DNA of 64,000 bases from an uncultured Peptostreptococcaceae bacterium. GTDB lineage: Bacteria; Bacillota; Clostridia; Peptostreptococcales; Peptostreptococcaceae. Below, piece after piece: positions 26,610 through 34,655 of this stretch (position 1 is its first letter; each line of letters begins with the position of its first letter). The position numbers were made by a program, and so were the translations under genes. Under the pieces are notes generated by a model. It made no database searches and was not told the origin of the DNA. It worked only from the letters and a program-made list of their open reading frames with translations. The stretch spans positions 55,235-119,234 of the forward strand of contig CAMTIM010000033.1 of the NCBI GenBank assembly GCA_947072565.1. The letters are read 5' to 3'.

Positions 26610-27740
26610 TTATTTTATTGCGTTTTCAAAAATCTCTACAGTTTGAGTTTTTAATTTAGCGGTTACATGAGAATAAACATCCATAGTTGTACTTAATTTA
26701 CTATGTCCTAAACGTTCTTGAACATCTTTCATATTAGCCCCAGCTTCTATAAGTGTAGTTGCGTGCATATGTCTTAACTTATGAAAGCTAAATTTTATAC
26801 CTAATTCATCGTTGCAAACATTGCATATGTTTTTCAATGCATTATGAGTTAATAATCTACCATCGTCAAATGTACATACAAAATCATATTCATTGTGTGT
26901 ATAATATTCGCCATATTTTAATTTATTTTCACTTTGCCATAATTTATGTTTTTTTAATAATTTAAAAAGCGTGTCACCTATAAAGATACTTCTGTACGAT
27001 GATTCTGTTTTAGGTGATTGTAGCATCCAATCTTTCGAAGATTTTAATATCAATATTTTATCTATTGTTATTGTTTTGTTTTCAAAATCTATATTATCCC
27101 AAGTTAGACCTAATATTTCAGATATTCTAAATCCAGTATGAAAACCTATTTGCAAAGGCACATGACGTCTATCTCCAAATGGAAATTTTTTTATAATTTG
27201 ATTATATTCATCTAGTGTAATTATTTTAGATTCTTTTTTCACATTTTCATGTTTAGGTATTTTTAAATATTTAACAGGAGTTTCCTTTATAAAATTATAA
27301 GGATGCACGGCCGTTTTAAAACAATTACTCAATAGTCCTCTGTGATCACGTAAAGTTTGTTTTGAATATCCTTGTTTAAATTTAAGATTAATATAATCTT
27401 GTAATTTTGCTGGGGTTATATGTTTCAACTTATAAATTCCTAATTCTGGCTTAAAGTGATTTTCTATAATATTTTTATAAGCTCTTTTAGTATTATACTT
27501 ACAATTCAATTCAACATAATTCTCAAACCAATAATCCAGATAATCAGAAACACTTATTGTACTCTCTGCAACTACTATTCCATCACTTTCAAATTCATTA
27601 AGTGCATTTCTAAGCGCATCCTGTGCTTCTTTTTTAGTTAATCCTCCTACTTTTTCAATCTTTTTTCTCTTTCCGTTTACTACTCCTGCATCAAAATAAT
27701 AGTACCATTTTTTACCGCGTTTTCTTACTCCACCTTTCAT
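26610..27740 (-). CDS. int: Phage tyrosine integrase
   Basis: This 376-residue site-specific recombinase has an N-terminal arm-binding region with KWYYYFDAG (AP2-like), a SAM-like core-binding domain (about 62-160) and a catalytic domain. The expected residues are Arg205 (TGFRISE), His320-x-x-Arg323 (HKLRH), His346 (LGHS) and nucleophile Tyr356 (MDVYSHV). It would integrate and excise this prophage, with the excisionase-like protein at 30421 as a likely directionality factor. It lies at the left edge, transcribed outward, as in many clostridial phages. Confidence 0.95.
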   Translation of the reverse strand: MKGGVRKRGKKWYYYFDAGVVNGKRKKIEKVGGLTKKEAQDALRNALNEFESDGIVVAESTISVSDYLDYWFENYVELNCKYNTKRAYKNIIENHFKPELGIYKLKHITPAKLQDYINLKFKQGYSKQTLRDHRGLLSNCFKTAVHPYNFIKETPVKYLKIPKHENVKKESKIITLDEYNQIIKKFPFGDRRHVPLQIGFHTGFRISEILGLTWDNIDFENKTITIDKILILKSSKDWMLQSPKTESSYRSIFIGDTLFKLLKKHKLWQSENKLKYGEYYTHNEYDFVCTFDDGRLLTHNALKNICNVCNDELGIKFSFHKLRHMHATTLIEAGANMKDVQERLGHSKLSTTMDVYSHVTAKLKTQTVEIFENAIK

Positions 27741-27755
27741 TATTTTATCCTCCTT

Positions 27756-28277
27756 TTATATTTTATTAAACTTAATAGGTTCATATATATAGAAACTAGG
27801 CAAATTAGTTAGAACTAAAAATTTACCATTTCTTAAGTTTATCATTTGTTTTTTGATTGCTAAATATCCTAATCTTTTAGACAATAATTTTACGCTTACA
27901 TCTAATTTATCAGCCAAATCATCAACACCTACTATTTTTTCATTTAATATTTCAATAATTTCTTCCTCGGTTATCAAATACTCGCAAGCCCATCTATCAG
28001 CTTTGTTTTCGGATCTATTTATGTCTAAACTATCACTATAAATGGTATTGTTATTTATAAAAATACCTACAGTTGTGAAGTAGTGACCTAATTCATGTGA
28101 TAGAACTTCTAAATGCATCATAGCATCTAATTTTAAAGAATCATCTAAAAGTATCATATGAGGAATGCCTTCTTTTTCTATATTAATCCCCAAAGTTCCT
28201 ATTTCTTTTAAATCAAAGAAACGTATATCTATTTTATGTTCATCCGCTAACTTATATAATTTATCTAGTTTTCTCAT
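27756..28277 (-). CDS. ImmA/IrrE-family metallopeptidase
   Basis: This 173-residue zinc peptidase has HELGH at residues 61-65 (LSHELGHYFTT) and a downstream helix ENKADRWACEYL that supplies the third ligand. The family includes ImmA of ICEBs1, which cleaves the element's repressor on induction. It lies beside the CI-like repressor at 28428, so cleavage of that repressor to trigger prophage induction is the likely role. The ATG follows AAAGGGGAGCTT. A terminator separates it from the repressor gene, so it probably has its own promoter near the palindrome at 28294. Confidence 0.88.
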   Translation of the reverse strand: MRKLDKLYKLADEHKIDIRFFDLKEIGTLGINIEKEGIPHMILLDDSLKLDAMMHLEVLSHELGHYFTTVGIFINNNTIYSDSLDINRSENKADRWACEYLITEEEIIEILNEKIVGVDDLADKLDVSVKLLSKRLGYLAIKKQMINLRNGKFLVLTNLPSFYIYEPIKFNKI

Positions 28278-28293
28278 AAGCTCCCCTTTAATA

Positions 28294-28312
28294 TCAGAAC
28301 TACAAGTTCTGA
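28294..28312. promoter_or_regulatory. Palindrome upstream of immA-type gene
   Basis: TCAGAAC-TACAA-GTTCTGA is a 7-bp inverted repeat 17 bases before the peptidase start, overlapping where its promoter should be. It differs from the ACACAAA operators of this phage. It contains GAAC-5-GTTC, one base longer than the LexA spacing, so LexA binding is not claimed. Confidence 0.45.
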
Positions 28313-28341
28313 ATGTATGTTCGTTATGAACTTTAAATAAA

Positions 28342-28360
28342 AGAGCAGATTAACTGCTCT
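28342..28360 (-). terminator. Terminator of the repressor gene
   Basis: On the minus strand, AGAGCAG-5-CTGCTCT is followed by TTTTATTT. It lies between the repressor and the metallopeptidase genes. Confidence 0.75.
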
Positions 28361-28427
28361 AATTTAATTTATTTATAATTTTTTATATTTATTTAAAAAA
28401 ACAAACATCCCCGTATTATTATATTTT

Positions 28428-28787
28428 TTATTTTTCTTTATTTTTATAATCCAATTCAACCATTCTTATAAAATCATTTATTTTTTCGATAGCATCGTCT
28501 GGTAAATCTATATTAGGATTTATTCTATATGCAGCTATTGTCTTAACTACTTCATCTAATTTTGGTTTTTCATCTATATTAAAGTTTCTTTTGTCGGTCC
28601 TACCTAGAATGTAGTCTACAGATACTTCGAAGTAATCAGCTATCTTAGTAAGCATATCTTTATCAGGGAAACGCTGATCCCTTTCATACATACCTACAGT
28701 ACTTGGAGACACACCTATTATTTTGCTTAATTCAGACTGGTTAATATTTTTTTCTAATCTTAATTCTTTTAATTTTCTTCCAAACAT
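28428..28787 (-). CDS. CI-like phage repressor (XRE family)
   Basis: This 119-residue protein has an N-terminal helix-turn-helix (LRLEKNINQSELSKIIGVSP then STVGMYERDQRFPD). Its C-terminal helical region may hold the oligomerisation or cleavage site. There is no LexA-type self-cleavage domain, which fits control by the adjacent ImmA/IrrE peptidase. The start is the ATG after AAGGAGGCATTGCA; the longer open frame has no ribosome site and crosses the operators. It should bind the ACACAAA operators upstream and hold the lytic promoter shut. Confidence 0.88.
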   Translation of the reverse strand: MFGRKLKELRLEKNINQSELSKIIGVSPSTVGMYERDQRFPDKDMLTKIADYFEVSVDYILGRTDKRNFNIDEKPKLDEVVKTIAAYRINPNIDLPDDAIEKINDFIRMVELDYKNKEK

Positions 28788-28818
28788 TGCAATGCCTCCT
28801 TTTCTATAACAATATATT

Positions 28819-28927
28819 AACACAAATTGTGCAATAAAAAATAAAAAAACACAAAAAGTGTTAAAAAAGTATTGACAACACAAACTGTGTCGTTTATTAT
28901 AATATTATCAACAACACAAAACGTGCT
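28819..28927. promoter_or_regulatory. Divergent lysogeny switch with four operators
   Basis: Four 15-bp sites match AACACAAANNGTGTT: 28819-28833, 28848-28862, 28877-28891 and 28913-28927. A plus-strand promoter TTGACA (28872-28877), 17 bp, TATTAT (28895-28900) serves the Cro-like gene. The third site fills its spacer and the fourth sits just downstream, so binding would block it. Sites one and two lie on the repressor's side and can autoregulate. Spacings are 29, 29 and 36 bp. The third is the only site whose first base overlaps the -35 box. Confidence 0.85.
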
Positions 28928-28945
28928 ATTGGAGGTGAGTTATTC

Positions 28946-29134
28946 ATGAACGAAACGTTAGTTAATTTTAGAAACTCTAAAAAAATGTCTCAAGTTCAAT
29001 TTGCTAGACATATGGGAGTTACAGCATCTTTCCTATCTAAAGTAGAGCTAGGATATAGACAACCTAGTTTCGGTTTTATGCAAAAATTAAAAGTAGCTTT
29101 TAAGGATGCAGATATAAATGAAATTTTTTTCTAA
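28946..29134 (+). CDS. Cro-like XRE regulator
   Basis: This 62-residue single-domain helix-turn-helix protein (MSQVQFARHMGVTASFLSKVE) has no dimerisation extension, typical of Cro. It is divergent from the CI-like repressor and is the first gene of the early operon. The start is the ATG after TTGGAGGTGAGTTATTC. It probably competes for the shared ACACAAA operators, and a fifth copy lies just after its stop codon. Confidence 0.85.
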   Translation: MNETLVNFRNSKKMSQVQFARHMGVTASFLSKVELGYRQPSFGFMQKLKVAFKDADINEIFF

Positions 29135-29140
29135 ATATAT

Positions 29141-29155
29141 AACACGATTTGTGTT
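29141..29155. promoter_or_regulatory. Fifth copy of the repressor operator
   Basis: AACACGATTTGTGTT reads on the minus strand as AACACAAATCGTGTT, a perfect match to the switch-region operator. It lies 7 bases after the Cro-like stop and 76 bases before the ORF6N gene. It may act as a roadblock or loop partner. Confidence 0.75.
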
Positions 29156-29230
29156 ATATATAAAACTAAGTAACTAAAATATTATTCCCAAAATTAAGAG
29201 TTATATAAATAAAAATAGGAGGAAATACAA

Positions 29231-30106
29231 ATGACAAGTTTAGCTATAGCTCAAACAGAAATTGAAATAACTGGAGTACAAGAATTTTTAGGAAAAGAAA
29301 TACCAGTAATAGAAGGTGGATTTGGAGAAGGTGAAAAAGTTGTACTAGCTAAAACTATAGCAGAAATACACGAAGTAGAATTAAGAGTAATAAATCAATT
29401 GATAAATGAAAATATAGAAGAATTTGAAGAAAGTGTTGATATATTAGATTTGAAAAACTCAATCAGTACTACTGACCCACTTTTACAAATAGGTTTTAGC
29501 AATCAATCTATAGCAAATTCTAAAAATATATACTTACTTTCAGAACAAGGATATATGTTGTTAATAGGATTTATGAGAACTGAAAAAGCTAAAGAACTTA
29601 GAAAACAGTTTAGAAGAGAATATTTTGCAATGAGAAAAGTTATAAAAGAAGAACAAACATCAAATATAGACAATTTATCACCGCAGTTACAGTTGCTTAT
29701 AAATATGGAACTAGAGCAAAAGAAATTAAAACAACAAATTAATGAAGCAAATTATAATGCATTATCAGCAAAAGCAGAAGTAAAAACAATAAAAGAAGTA
29801 GTTAGTTTAGACACTACATCTTGGAGAAGTGAAACTCAAACACTTATAGCTAAAATAGCTAGAAATCAAGGAGATTTAGGACTTATAAGAGATTTTAGAA
29901 ATGAAAGCTACGAACTACTTAACAAAAGGTTTGCAGTTAATTTAGATGCAAGACTTACTAACAAACGTAGAAGAATGGCAGAAGAAGGAACGTCTAAAAG
30001 TAAAAGAGATAAACTAAACAACTTAGATGTTATATCAGAAGATAAAAAGTTAATAGAAGGCTATGTAATTATAGTAAAAGACATGGCAATAAAATACGGA
30101 ATATAG
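29231..30106 (+). CDS. ORF6N/ORF6C-domain phage regulatory protein (antirepressor-like)
   Basis: The 291-residue protein has an ORF6N DNA-binding domain (about 8-135, with VLAKTIAEIHEVELRVINQ and YLLSEQGYMLLIGFMRTEKA) and a short coiled coil near 160-180. Its ORF6C domain (about 185-290) includes WRSETQTLIAKIA and LNKRFAVNLDARLTNKRRRM. Such proteins are common next to phage lysogeny switches and are often annotated as antirepressors. Here it is the second gene of the early operon, downstream of the fifth operator. The ATG follows ATAGGAGGAAATACAA. Confidence 0.88.
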   Translation: MTSLAIAQTEIEITGVQEFLGKEIPVIEGGFGEGEKVVLAKTIAEIHEVELRVINQLINENIEEFEESVDILDLKNSISTTDPLLQIGFSNQSIANSKNIYLLSEQGYMLLIGFMRTEKAKELRKQFRREYFAMRKVIKEEQTSNIDNLSPQLQLLINMELEQKKLKQQINEANYNALSAKAEVKTIKEVVSLDTTSWRSETQTLIAKIARNQGDLGLIRDFRNESYELLNKRFAVNLDARLTNKRRRMAEEGTSKSKRDKLNNLDVISEDKKLIEGYVIIVKDMAIKYGI

Positions 30107-30115
30107 GTGGAAATT

Positions 30116-30403
30116 ATGAAAACAATAGCACAGATGGCAGGAAGAATTAAATTCACAGAAAATGAAATAGCAATGTCTCGAGGACTATCAGAAGTTGCAT
30201 ATGATTTGAATTTATATTTTGCTAAGAAAGAAAAAATTAAGTTAAACAAAAATGAAAAACAATCAATGCGAGAATATATGTTTAAGTTGATTTCTAAAAC
30301 TGTTTGGGAATGCAAGAAAGAATTTTATGCAAACAAAGAAATTCAAGAAAGTGAATTTAAAGAGTTATCTAAACTTATTCTAAATGAATTGTTTGAAAAA
30401 TAA
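30116..30403 (+). CDS. Small early phage protein, unknown function
   Basis: I do not recognise this 95-residue protein. It is charged, Lys/Glu-rich and probably helical (LNLYFAKKEKIKLNKNEKQS). The start is the ATG after TAGGTGGAAATT; an upstream GTG immediately after the ORF6C stop is less likely. It is tightly placed between the ORF6N/ORF6C gene and the excisionase-like gene in the early operon. Confidence 0.65.
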   Translation: MKTIAQMAGRIKFTENEIAMSRGLSEVAYDLNLYFAKKEKIKLNKNEKQSMREYMFKLISKTVWECKKEFYANKEIQESEFKELSKLILNELFEK

Positions 30404-30420
30404 ATATGGAGGAATTCAAA

Positions 30421-30633
30421 ATGGAAGATTACTTATTAACTGTTAAAGATGTTTCTAAACGTTTGAAAACAACACCACATTACGTTTATAAACTTATAGA
30501 TAATGGATTATTAATAGGTTTGAAATTAGGTTCATTAAAAGTAAGAAATAAAGAAGTTGAAAGATTTTTAGAAGCAATGCATGGCAAGGATGTAAATGTG
30601 ATGATAGGCGGTGAGATAAGTGAAATTAAATAG
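30421..30633 (+). CDS. Excisionase-like helix-turn-helix protein
   Basis: This 70-residue MerR-like winged-helix protein of the excisionase type (LLTVKDVSKRLKTTPHYVYKLI followed by GLKLGSLKVRNKEVERFLEA) has the basic wing expected for binding to att-site DNA. It may be the recombination directionality factor for the integrase at 26610, although it is 2.7 kb from that gene. The start is the ATG after ATGGAGGAATTCAAA. Confidence 0.8.
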   Translation: MEDYLLTVKDVSKRLKTTPHYVYKLIDNGLLIGLKLGSLKVRNKEVERFLEAMHGKDVNVMIGGEISEIK

Positions 30634-30748
30634 ATTGCTAAAGGATATGTACTATATGACTTTAGAAGAAGCATTCGAATTCCATAAGGTAAACTGGATA
30701 TTTACAGTTTCAGATGGAAAGTTAATAACTGCAACAATAGAAAAGTAA
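30620..30748 (+). CDS. Small early phage protein (42 residues)
   Basis: A GTG after GGTGAGATAA opens a frame overlapping the excisionase-like gene by 14 bases. The product contains DMYYMTLEEAFEF and HKVNWIFTVSDGKLITATIE, a compact alpha-beta-like pattern. The function is unknown. Overlap, ribosome site and position in a tight operon support it as a gene. Confidence 0.55.
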   Translation: MKLNRLLKDMYYMTLEEAFEFHKVNWIFTVSDGKLITATIEK

Positions 30749-30815
30749 AAAGAGCCACTGGAATGGCCCTAATTAAAAAAACAAAATTTAATTTACAAAT
30801 GGAGGATAACACAAA

Positions 30816-31805
30816 ATGAGTGATATTGCAATATTATCAAAAGATGAAAAATTTAGAAAATATCTTGGAGCTAAGATAGTAGCTGATACAAAAAATATGT
30901 CAAAAGAAGAATGGCTTAAGCATAGACAAGAAGGAATAGGCGGAAGCGATGCATCTGCAATAGCAGGTTTAAATCCATGGAAGAGTTCAATTCAACTTTA
31001 TATGGATAAAAAACAGGCAGATCCACAAGAAATAAAAAGTTTAAGAATGGAACTTGGTAATAGATTAGAGGGATTAGTAGCTGAATTATTTACAGAAGAA
31101 ACTGGACTAAAAGTAAGAAATGTAAATGGAATGCTAAAGAATGATAAATATCCATTTGCACTAGCTAATATAGATAGAGCTATAGTAGGAGAAAAAGCTT
31201 TTCTAGAGTGTAAGACTACAGGATCATATTCTTTAAAGGAATGGCAAGACGGTATACCAGGACATTATGAAATACAATGCTTACACTATATGGCTATAAC
31301 AGGAGCAACTCATTGCTATATAGCTGCATTAATAGGAAATAGTGATTTCATATGGCACAAGATAGATAGAGACGAGGAAACAATAGATTACCTTATGCAG
31401 ATAGAAAAAGAATTTTGGGAAGAAAACATATTAAAAGATATATTACCTATTCCAGATGGATCTGATGCATATTCATTATATTTAAAAGAAAAGTATAAAA
31501 AATCTAATGGTGAAGAAATAGAGTTACATTTATTAAAAGATGGCACAGACAAGCTTTTAAGACATGATGAAATAGTTACTAGTATAAAAGGATTAGAAGT
31601 AGAAAAGAAGTTGATAGAACAAGAGATACAACTTCATATGGAAGAGTTTGAAGTAGCTAAGATAGGAAATAGAAAGATAACTTGGAAAACATCAAATAGA
31701 AATACAATAGATTCTAAAAAACTTAAAGCTGAAATGCCGGAAATAGTAGAAAAATACACGAAAACAAGTACTTCAAGAACTTTTAAAATAGGGGGTTCTA
31801 AGTAA
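30816..31805 (+). CDS. YqaJ-family viral exonuclease (lambda exonuclease-like)
   Basis: This 329-residue nuclease of the PD-(D/E)XK class has the entry motif GGSDASAIAGLNPW (residues 42-55), an RMELGNRLEGLVAELF helix, and the active site ALANIDRAIVGEKAFLECKTT (Asp and E-x-K). It digests one strand of double-stranded DNA ends to give the 3' overhangs loaded by the RecT protein at 32015. Together they form the phage recombination module. The ATG follows TGGAGGATAACACAAA. Confidence 0.93.
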   Translation: MSDIAILSKDEKFRKYLGAKIVADTKNMSKEEWLKHRQEGIGGSDASAIAGLNPWKSSIQLYMDKKQADPQEIKSLRMELGNRLEGLVAELFTEETGLKVRNVNGMLKNDKYPFALANIDRAIVGEKAFLECKTTGSYSLKEWQDGIPGHYEIQCLHYMAITGATHCYIAALIGNSDFIWHKIDRDEETIDYLMQIEKEFWEENILKDILPIPDGSDAYSLYLKEKYKKSNGEEIELHLLKDGTDKLLRHDEIVTSIKGLEVEKKLIEQEIQLHMEEFEVAKIGNRKITWKTSNRNTIDSKKLKAEMPEIVEKYTKTSTSRTFKIGGSK

Positions 31806-31987
31806 TGTCAGTATCTGGTATAGAGCAAGAAATAAGATGGGTTAAAGATAAGGTGAAAAATCTAAATAGCGAGGTTTCAGAAATAGACAATATTGATTTA
31901 GTGTCTGCATTTGAAGAGCTAGAAAGTGCGGTTGCAGATTTAATAGACGAATGTGAAGATACAATTTCAAGTATTCAAGATTTATAA
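31805..31987 (+). CDS. Small acidic coiled-coil phage protein
   Basis: This 60-residue acidic protein has regular leucine/valine heptads (IRWVKDKVKNLNSEVSEIDN) that predict a coiled coil. The start overlaps the exonuclease stop by one base. It lies between exonuclease and RecT, a common place for small recombination-module proteins. The function is not recognised. Confidence 0.65.
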   Translation: MSVSGIEQEIRWVKDKVKNLNSEVSEIDNIDLVSAFEELESAVADLIDECEDTISSIQDL

Positions 31988-32014
31988 AATACTAAAGAAG
32001 GATGGTAAATAAAA

Positions 32015-32839
32015 ATGGCAGATTTAAAAAATAAATTAGCAAATAAAGCAGCAGGAACAACAACAGTAAAGCAAGCGAGTCCAAATACAGGTATGAAGCA
32101 ATTAATGGTTAAGATGGCTAAAGAAATAGAAGCAGCATTACCAAGTATGTTAACTAGTGAAAGATTCCAAAGAGTAGCACTAACAGCTTTCAGCAATAAT
32201 GAAAAATTACAATCATGTGATCCTATGAGTTTTATAGCTGCAATGATGGAGAGTGCTCAACTCGGATTAGAACCAAATACACCATTAGGACAAGCTTACT
32301 TAATACCATATGGAAATAAAGTTCAATTCCAAATAGGATATAAAGGACTTTTAGAACTAGCTCAAAGAAGCGGTAAGATAAAGACTTTATATGCTCATGA
32401 AGTAAGAGAAAATGACAAATTTGAAGTTAAATATGGACTTCATCAAGATTTAGTCCACGAACCGATTTTAAAAGGGTCAAGAGGCGAAACTATAGGATAT
32501 TATGCAGTATACCATTTAGATACTGGAGGTCATAGTTTTGTATTTATGACTAAGGATGAAATAACAGAACATGCTATGAAATTTAGCAAAACTTTTAAAT
32601 TTGGACCTTGGCAAACAGACTTTGATGCTATGGCTAAGAAAACAGTAATAAAACAACTTTTAAAATATGCTCCTTTAAGTATAGAAATGCAAAGAGCTGT
32701 TACTGGTGATGAAACAGTTAAATCAAAAATAGATGAAGATATGAGCTTAGTTGATGATGAATCTGATAGCTTGGAAGTTGATTTTGAAGTTAAAGAAGAT
32801 GCTCCAGAAGGTCAAACAATTATAAAGGATGCTGAATAA
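32015..32839 (+). CDS. recT: RecT-family single-strand annealing protein
   Basis: The 274-residue annealing protein has the RecT core: ERFQRVALTAFSNNEKLQSC, SAQLGLEPNTPLGQAYLIPY, QIGYKGLLELAQRSGKIKT and WQTDFDAMAKKTVIKQLLKY. The C-terminal tail is acidic. It anneals the single strands exposed by the YqaJ exonuclease and promotes phage recombination and repair. The length matches the family (about 270). Its stop overlaps the next small gene. Confidence 0.94.
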   Translation: MADLKNKLANKAAGTTTVKQASPNTGMKQLMVKMAKEIEAALPSMLTSERFQRVALTAFSNNEKLQSCDPMSFIAAMMESAQLGLEPNTPLGQAYLIPYGNKVQFQIGYKGLLELAQRSGKIKTLYAHEVRENDKFEVKYGLHQDLVHEPILKGSRGETIGYYAVYHLDTGGHSFVFMTKDEITEHAMKFSKTFKFGPWQTDFDAMAKKTVIKQLLKYAPLSIEMQRAVTGDETVKSKIDEDMSLVDDESDSLEVDFEVKEDAPEGQTIIKDAE

Positions 32840-32922
32840 TGGGAGTAATATTTACAGTACTAATAGTGGATGCTTTGGTTTTAACCGGAGCATATCACTT
32901 ATACGTACGATACTTAAGATAA
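32839..32922 (+). CDS. 27-residue membrane microprotein
   Basis: The ATG overlaps the recT stop (TAATG) and the frame runs to TAA 16 bases before the replisome organizer. The product is one hydrophobic helix (GVIFTVLIVDALVLTGAYH) with a basic end (YVRYLR). It is too short for routine gene callers. Coupling to recT supports translation, and the function is unknown. Confidence 0.5.
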   Translation: MGVIFTVLIVDALVLTGAYHLYVRYLR

Positions 32923-32937
32923 AGAGCAGGTGAGATA

Positions 32938-33795
32938 ATGGCAAATAAAAAATACTATTGGCTAAAGTTAAAGGAAGATTTCTTTAGACAAAAAGAAATA
33001 AAGAAGCTTAGAAAAATAGCAGGCGGAGATACTTATACGGTTATATATCTAAAGATGCTACTTATAGCCATGAATAATGACAATAAAATTTATTTTGAAG
33101 GAATAGAAGATGATTTTTCAGATGAACTTGCACTAGAACTTGATGAAGATTCTGACAATGTAAAAATGACATTAGCATTCCTTCAAAGTCAAAAATTAAT
33201 TGAAATGGTCAATGAAGATGAATTTCTTTTACCATATTGTAAAGACATAGTAGGCAATGATAAAACTAGTACTGAAAGAGTTAGAAAACATAGATTAAAG
33301 AAAAAAGAAGAGCAAAAGAAACTCGAATGTAACGTTTCATGTAACGGTAGTAATGTTTCGTGTAATGAAAATGAAACCCTAGAGAAAGAGAAAGAGAAAG
33401 ATATAGAGAAAGATATAGAACAACAACAAGAAGAAAAAGAATATGTGGTTGTTGTTGATAAGATAAAAGATTATTTTCAATTAAATGAAAAAGATGTAAA
33501 AAAAGTAGCTAATACATATTTAGCTACTTTTAAGGAAATTGAGTATTTAATTGAAAAACTAGATTTAGTAAAAAGTACTCCTAAAGTAGAAAATCTAGTT
33601 GGATTCTTGATTAAAGCAATAGAGGAAGATTATCCACCTGCAATAACAAGAACTAATACTAGTATGGACAAGGGTAAGAAATTTATACCAAGAGTAAATA
33701 CAAGATTTCACAATATAAATCAAACTTTTAATAAGTATGATCCAGATGAACTTGAAAAAATTCTTCAAGAAAGTCAAAAAGGCAAATTTAACTAG
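32938..33795 (+). CDS. Phage replisome organizer (DnaD-like N-terminal domain)
   Basis: The 285-residue protein has the replisome-organizer N-terminal winged helix (KYYWLKLKEDFFRQKEIKKL, TYTVIYLKMLLIAMNND) at about residues 1-105. A charged, repetitive linker (LEKEKEKDIEKDIEQQQEEKE) follows, then a C-terminal helical domain. It should bind the phage origin and recruit host helicase loader and DnaB. No phage dnaC-like loader follows. Sequence repeats inside the gene (33330-33420) may be the origin itself. The ATG follows AGCAGGTGAGATA. Confidence 0.88.
   Translation: MANKKYYWLKLKEDFFRQKEIKKLRKIAGGDTYTVIYLKMLLIAMNNDNKIYFEGIEDDFSDELALELDEDSDNVKMTLAFLQSQKLIEMVNEDEFLLPYCKDIVGNDKTSTERVRKHRLKKKEEQKKLECNVSCNGSNVSCNENETLEKEKEKDIEKDIEQQQEEKEYVVVVDKIKDYFQLNEKDVKKVANTYLATFKEIEYLIEKLDLVKSTPKVENLVGFLIKAIEEDYPPAITRTNTSMDKGKKFIPRVNTRFHNINQTFNKYDPDELEKILQESQKGKFN
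33330..33420. other. Candidate phage replication origin inside the replisome-organizer gene
   Basis: Two 17-bp near-identical iterons (TAACGTTTCATGTAACG at 33330-33346 and TAATGTTTCGTGTAATG at 33351-33367) lie 21 bp apart, two helical turns. A purine-rich direct-repeat tract (GAGAAA/GATATA units) follows at 33381-33420. Lambdoid and lactococcal phages often place the origin within the initiator gene. This is inference from repeats only. Confidence 0.4.
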
Positions 33796-33926
33796 GGGCT
33801 GATTGCTCCTGGTTATTGAAAATAATCAACAGGAACAATTTAGACAAGCTTTAAATACTTTTTAATATAAATACATTATTAGACAAATCAGAAAGGAAAT
33901 AAGCGTTTTAAATAGGGGGAATAGGA
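33796..33926 (+). other. Intergenic hairpin region
   Basis: No gene is seen. From about 33807 to 33841 the RNA can fold as nested stems ATTG/CAAT, TCCTG/CAGGA and TTATT/AATAA with small bulges. It lies between the replisome organizer and the next gene and has no U-tract. Confidence 0.4.
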
Positions 33927-34499
33927 ATGTTAGAAAGAGGATACAGGTTAGGAAATACTTTAGGACCAAATGTGCTTACAGATGATAAAACTGCACTTAA
34001 CTATTATGCGCTAGCAAAATGTATAGTTGGAATTGAATACGAAGGGAAAATAAAACATCCAAGTATAAAACAAGCAGTATCTGCATTTAAACTATCAGAA
34101 CAAAAAACAAATACTGAAGAGACTGAAATTGTAAGTAGAAAAAGGTACAATAAGCGATTAAAATTTATTGTTGAAAATTTAATGACAGGTGAAAAAACTT
34201 TGTGCAATGGGGTAAAAGAAGTTGCTGATAGAACCGGAATGACAGTAACTCATGTTTCGTCATATGCACGTAAAGAAGTTGTATATCAAAAAACTTTCAA
34301 AATTTACAAAGTTAATGAAAATAAAATAGCAAGCAATTCAAGATATATGCAAATTACAAATATTGAAAGTGGACAAGTTAGAGAATTTGAAAGTTTGAAA
34401 GAGACTGCAAATTTCTTAGGAAAAGCAACAAGCACAATAATATACCATGTTGAAAGAAAAAGCTTAGTATGTGGTTGGAAAGTTGAATATTTAGATTAG
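33927..34499 (+). CDS. Phage protein with NUMOD-like helix-turn-helix repeats
   Basis: The 190-residue protein is not firmly recognised. Two similar units of about 60 residues can be seen. Each combines a short beta-hairpin (IVENLMTGEKTLCNGVKEVA; ITNIESGQVREFESLKETA) with a small helix-turn-helix (RTGMTVTHVSSYAR; FLGKATSTIIYHVE). This is the pattern of NUMOD1-type DNA-binding repeats attached to homing endonucleases. No nuclease domain is present, so it is probably a DNA-binding accessory or regulator. The ATG follows AGGGGGAATAGGA. Confidence 0.6.
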   Translation: MLERGYRLGNTLGPNVLTDDKTALNYYALAKCIVGIEYEGKIKHPSIKQAVSAFKLSEQKTNTEETEIVSRKRYNKRLKFIVENLMTGEKTLCNGVKEVADRTGMTVTHVSSYARKEVVYQKTFKIYKVNENKIASNSRYMQITNIESGQVREFESLKETANFLGKATSTIIYHVERKSLVCGWKVEYLD

Positions 34500-34514
34500 G
34501 TGGGAGACAGATAA

Positions 34515-34655
34515 ATGGAAATACCAGTACACGACAGACAAATTGTCATAGATAAAGCTAAGAAAATAATGAGCAAAGGACATGATCCACTTACAGCTTT
34601 AAAAATAGCAGAGCAAGAAATAGAAAAACAAAAGAAAACGGGGGAAGAAAAATGA
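34515..34655 (+). CDS. Small helical phage protein (46 residues)
   Basis: The frame starts at ATG after GGGAGACAGATAA and ends by overlapping the next start (ATGA). The product (contains DRQIVIDKAKKIMSKGHDP and LTALKIAEQEIEKQ) is a short amphipathic helical pair. The function is unknown. Confidence 0.6.
   Translation: MEIPVHDRQIVIDKAKKIMSKGHDPLTALKIAEQEIEKQKKTGEEK

Noticed and set aside
28294..28312. LexA (SOS) box
   Set aside because: The GAAC/GTTC arms are separated by five bases, not four, and the flanking bases do not match the Firmicute consensus.
33381..33420. CRISPR-like or microsatellite array
   Set aside because: The repeats are short, purine-rich and in frame with a charged protein linker, with no spacers. 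No CRISPR array is visible anywhere in the window.
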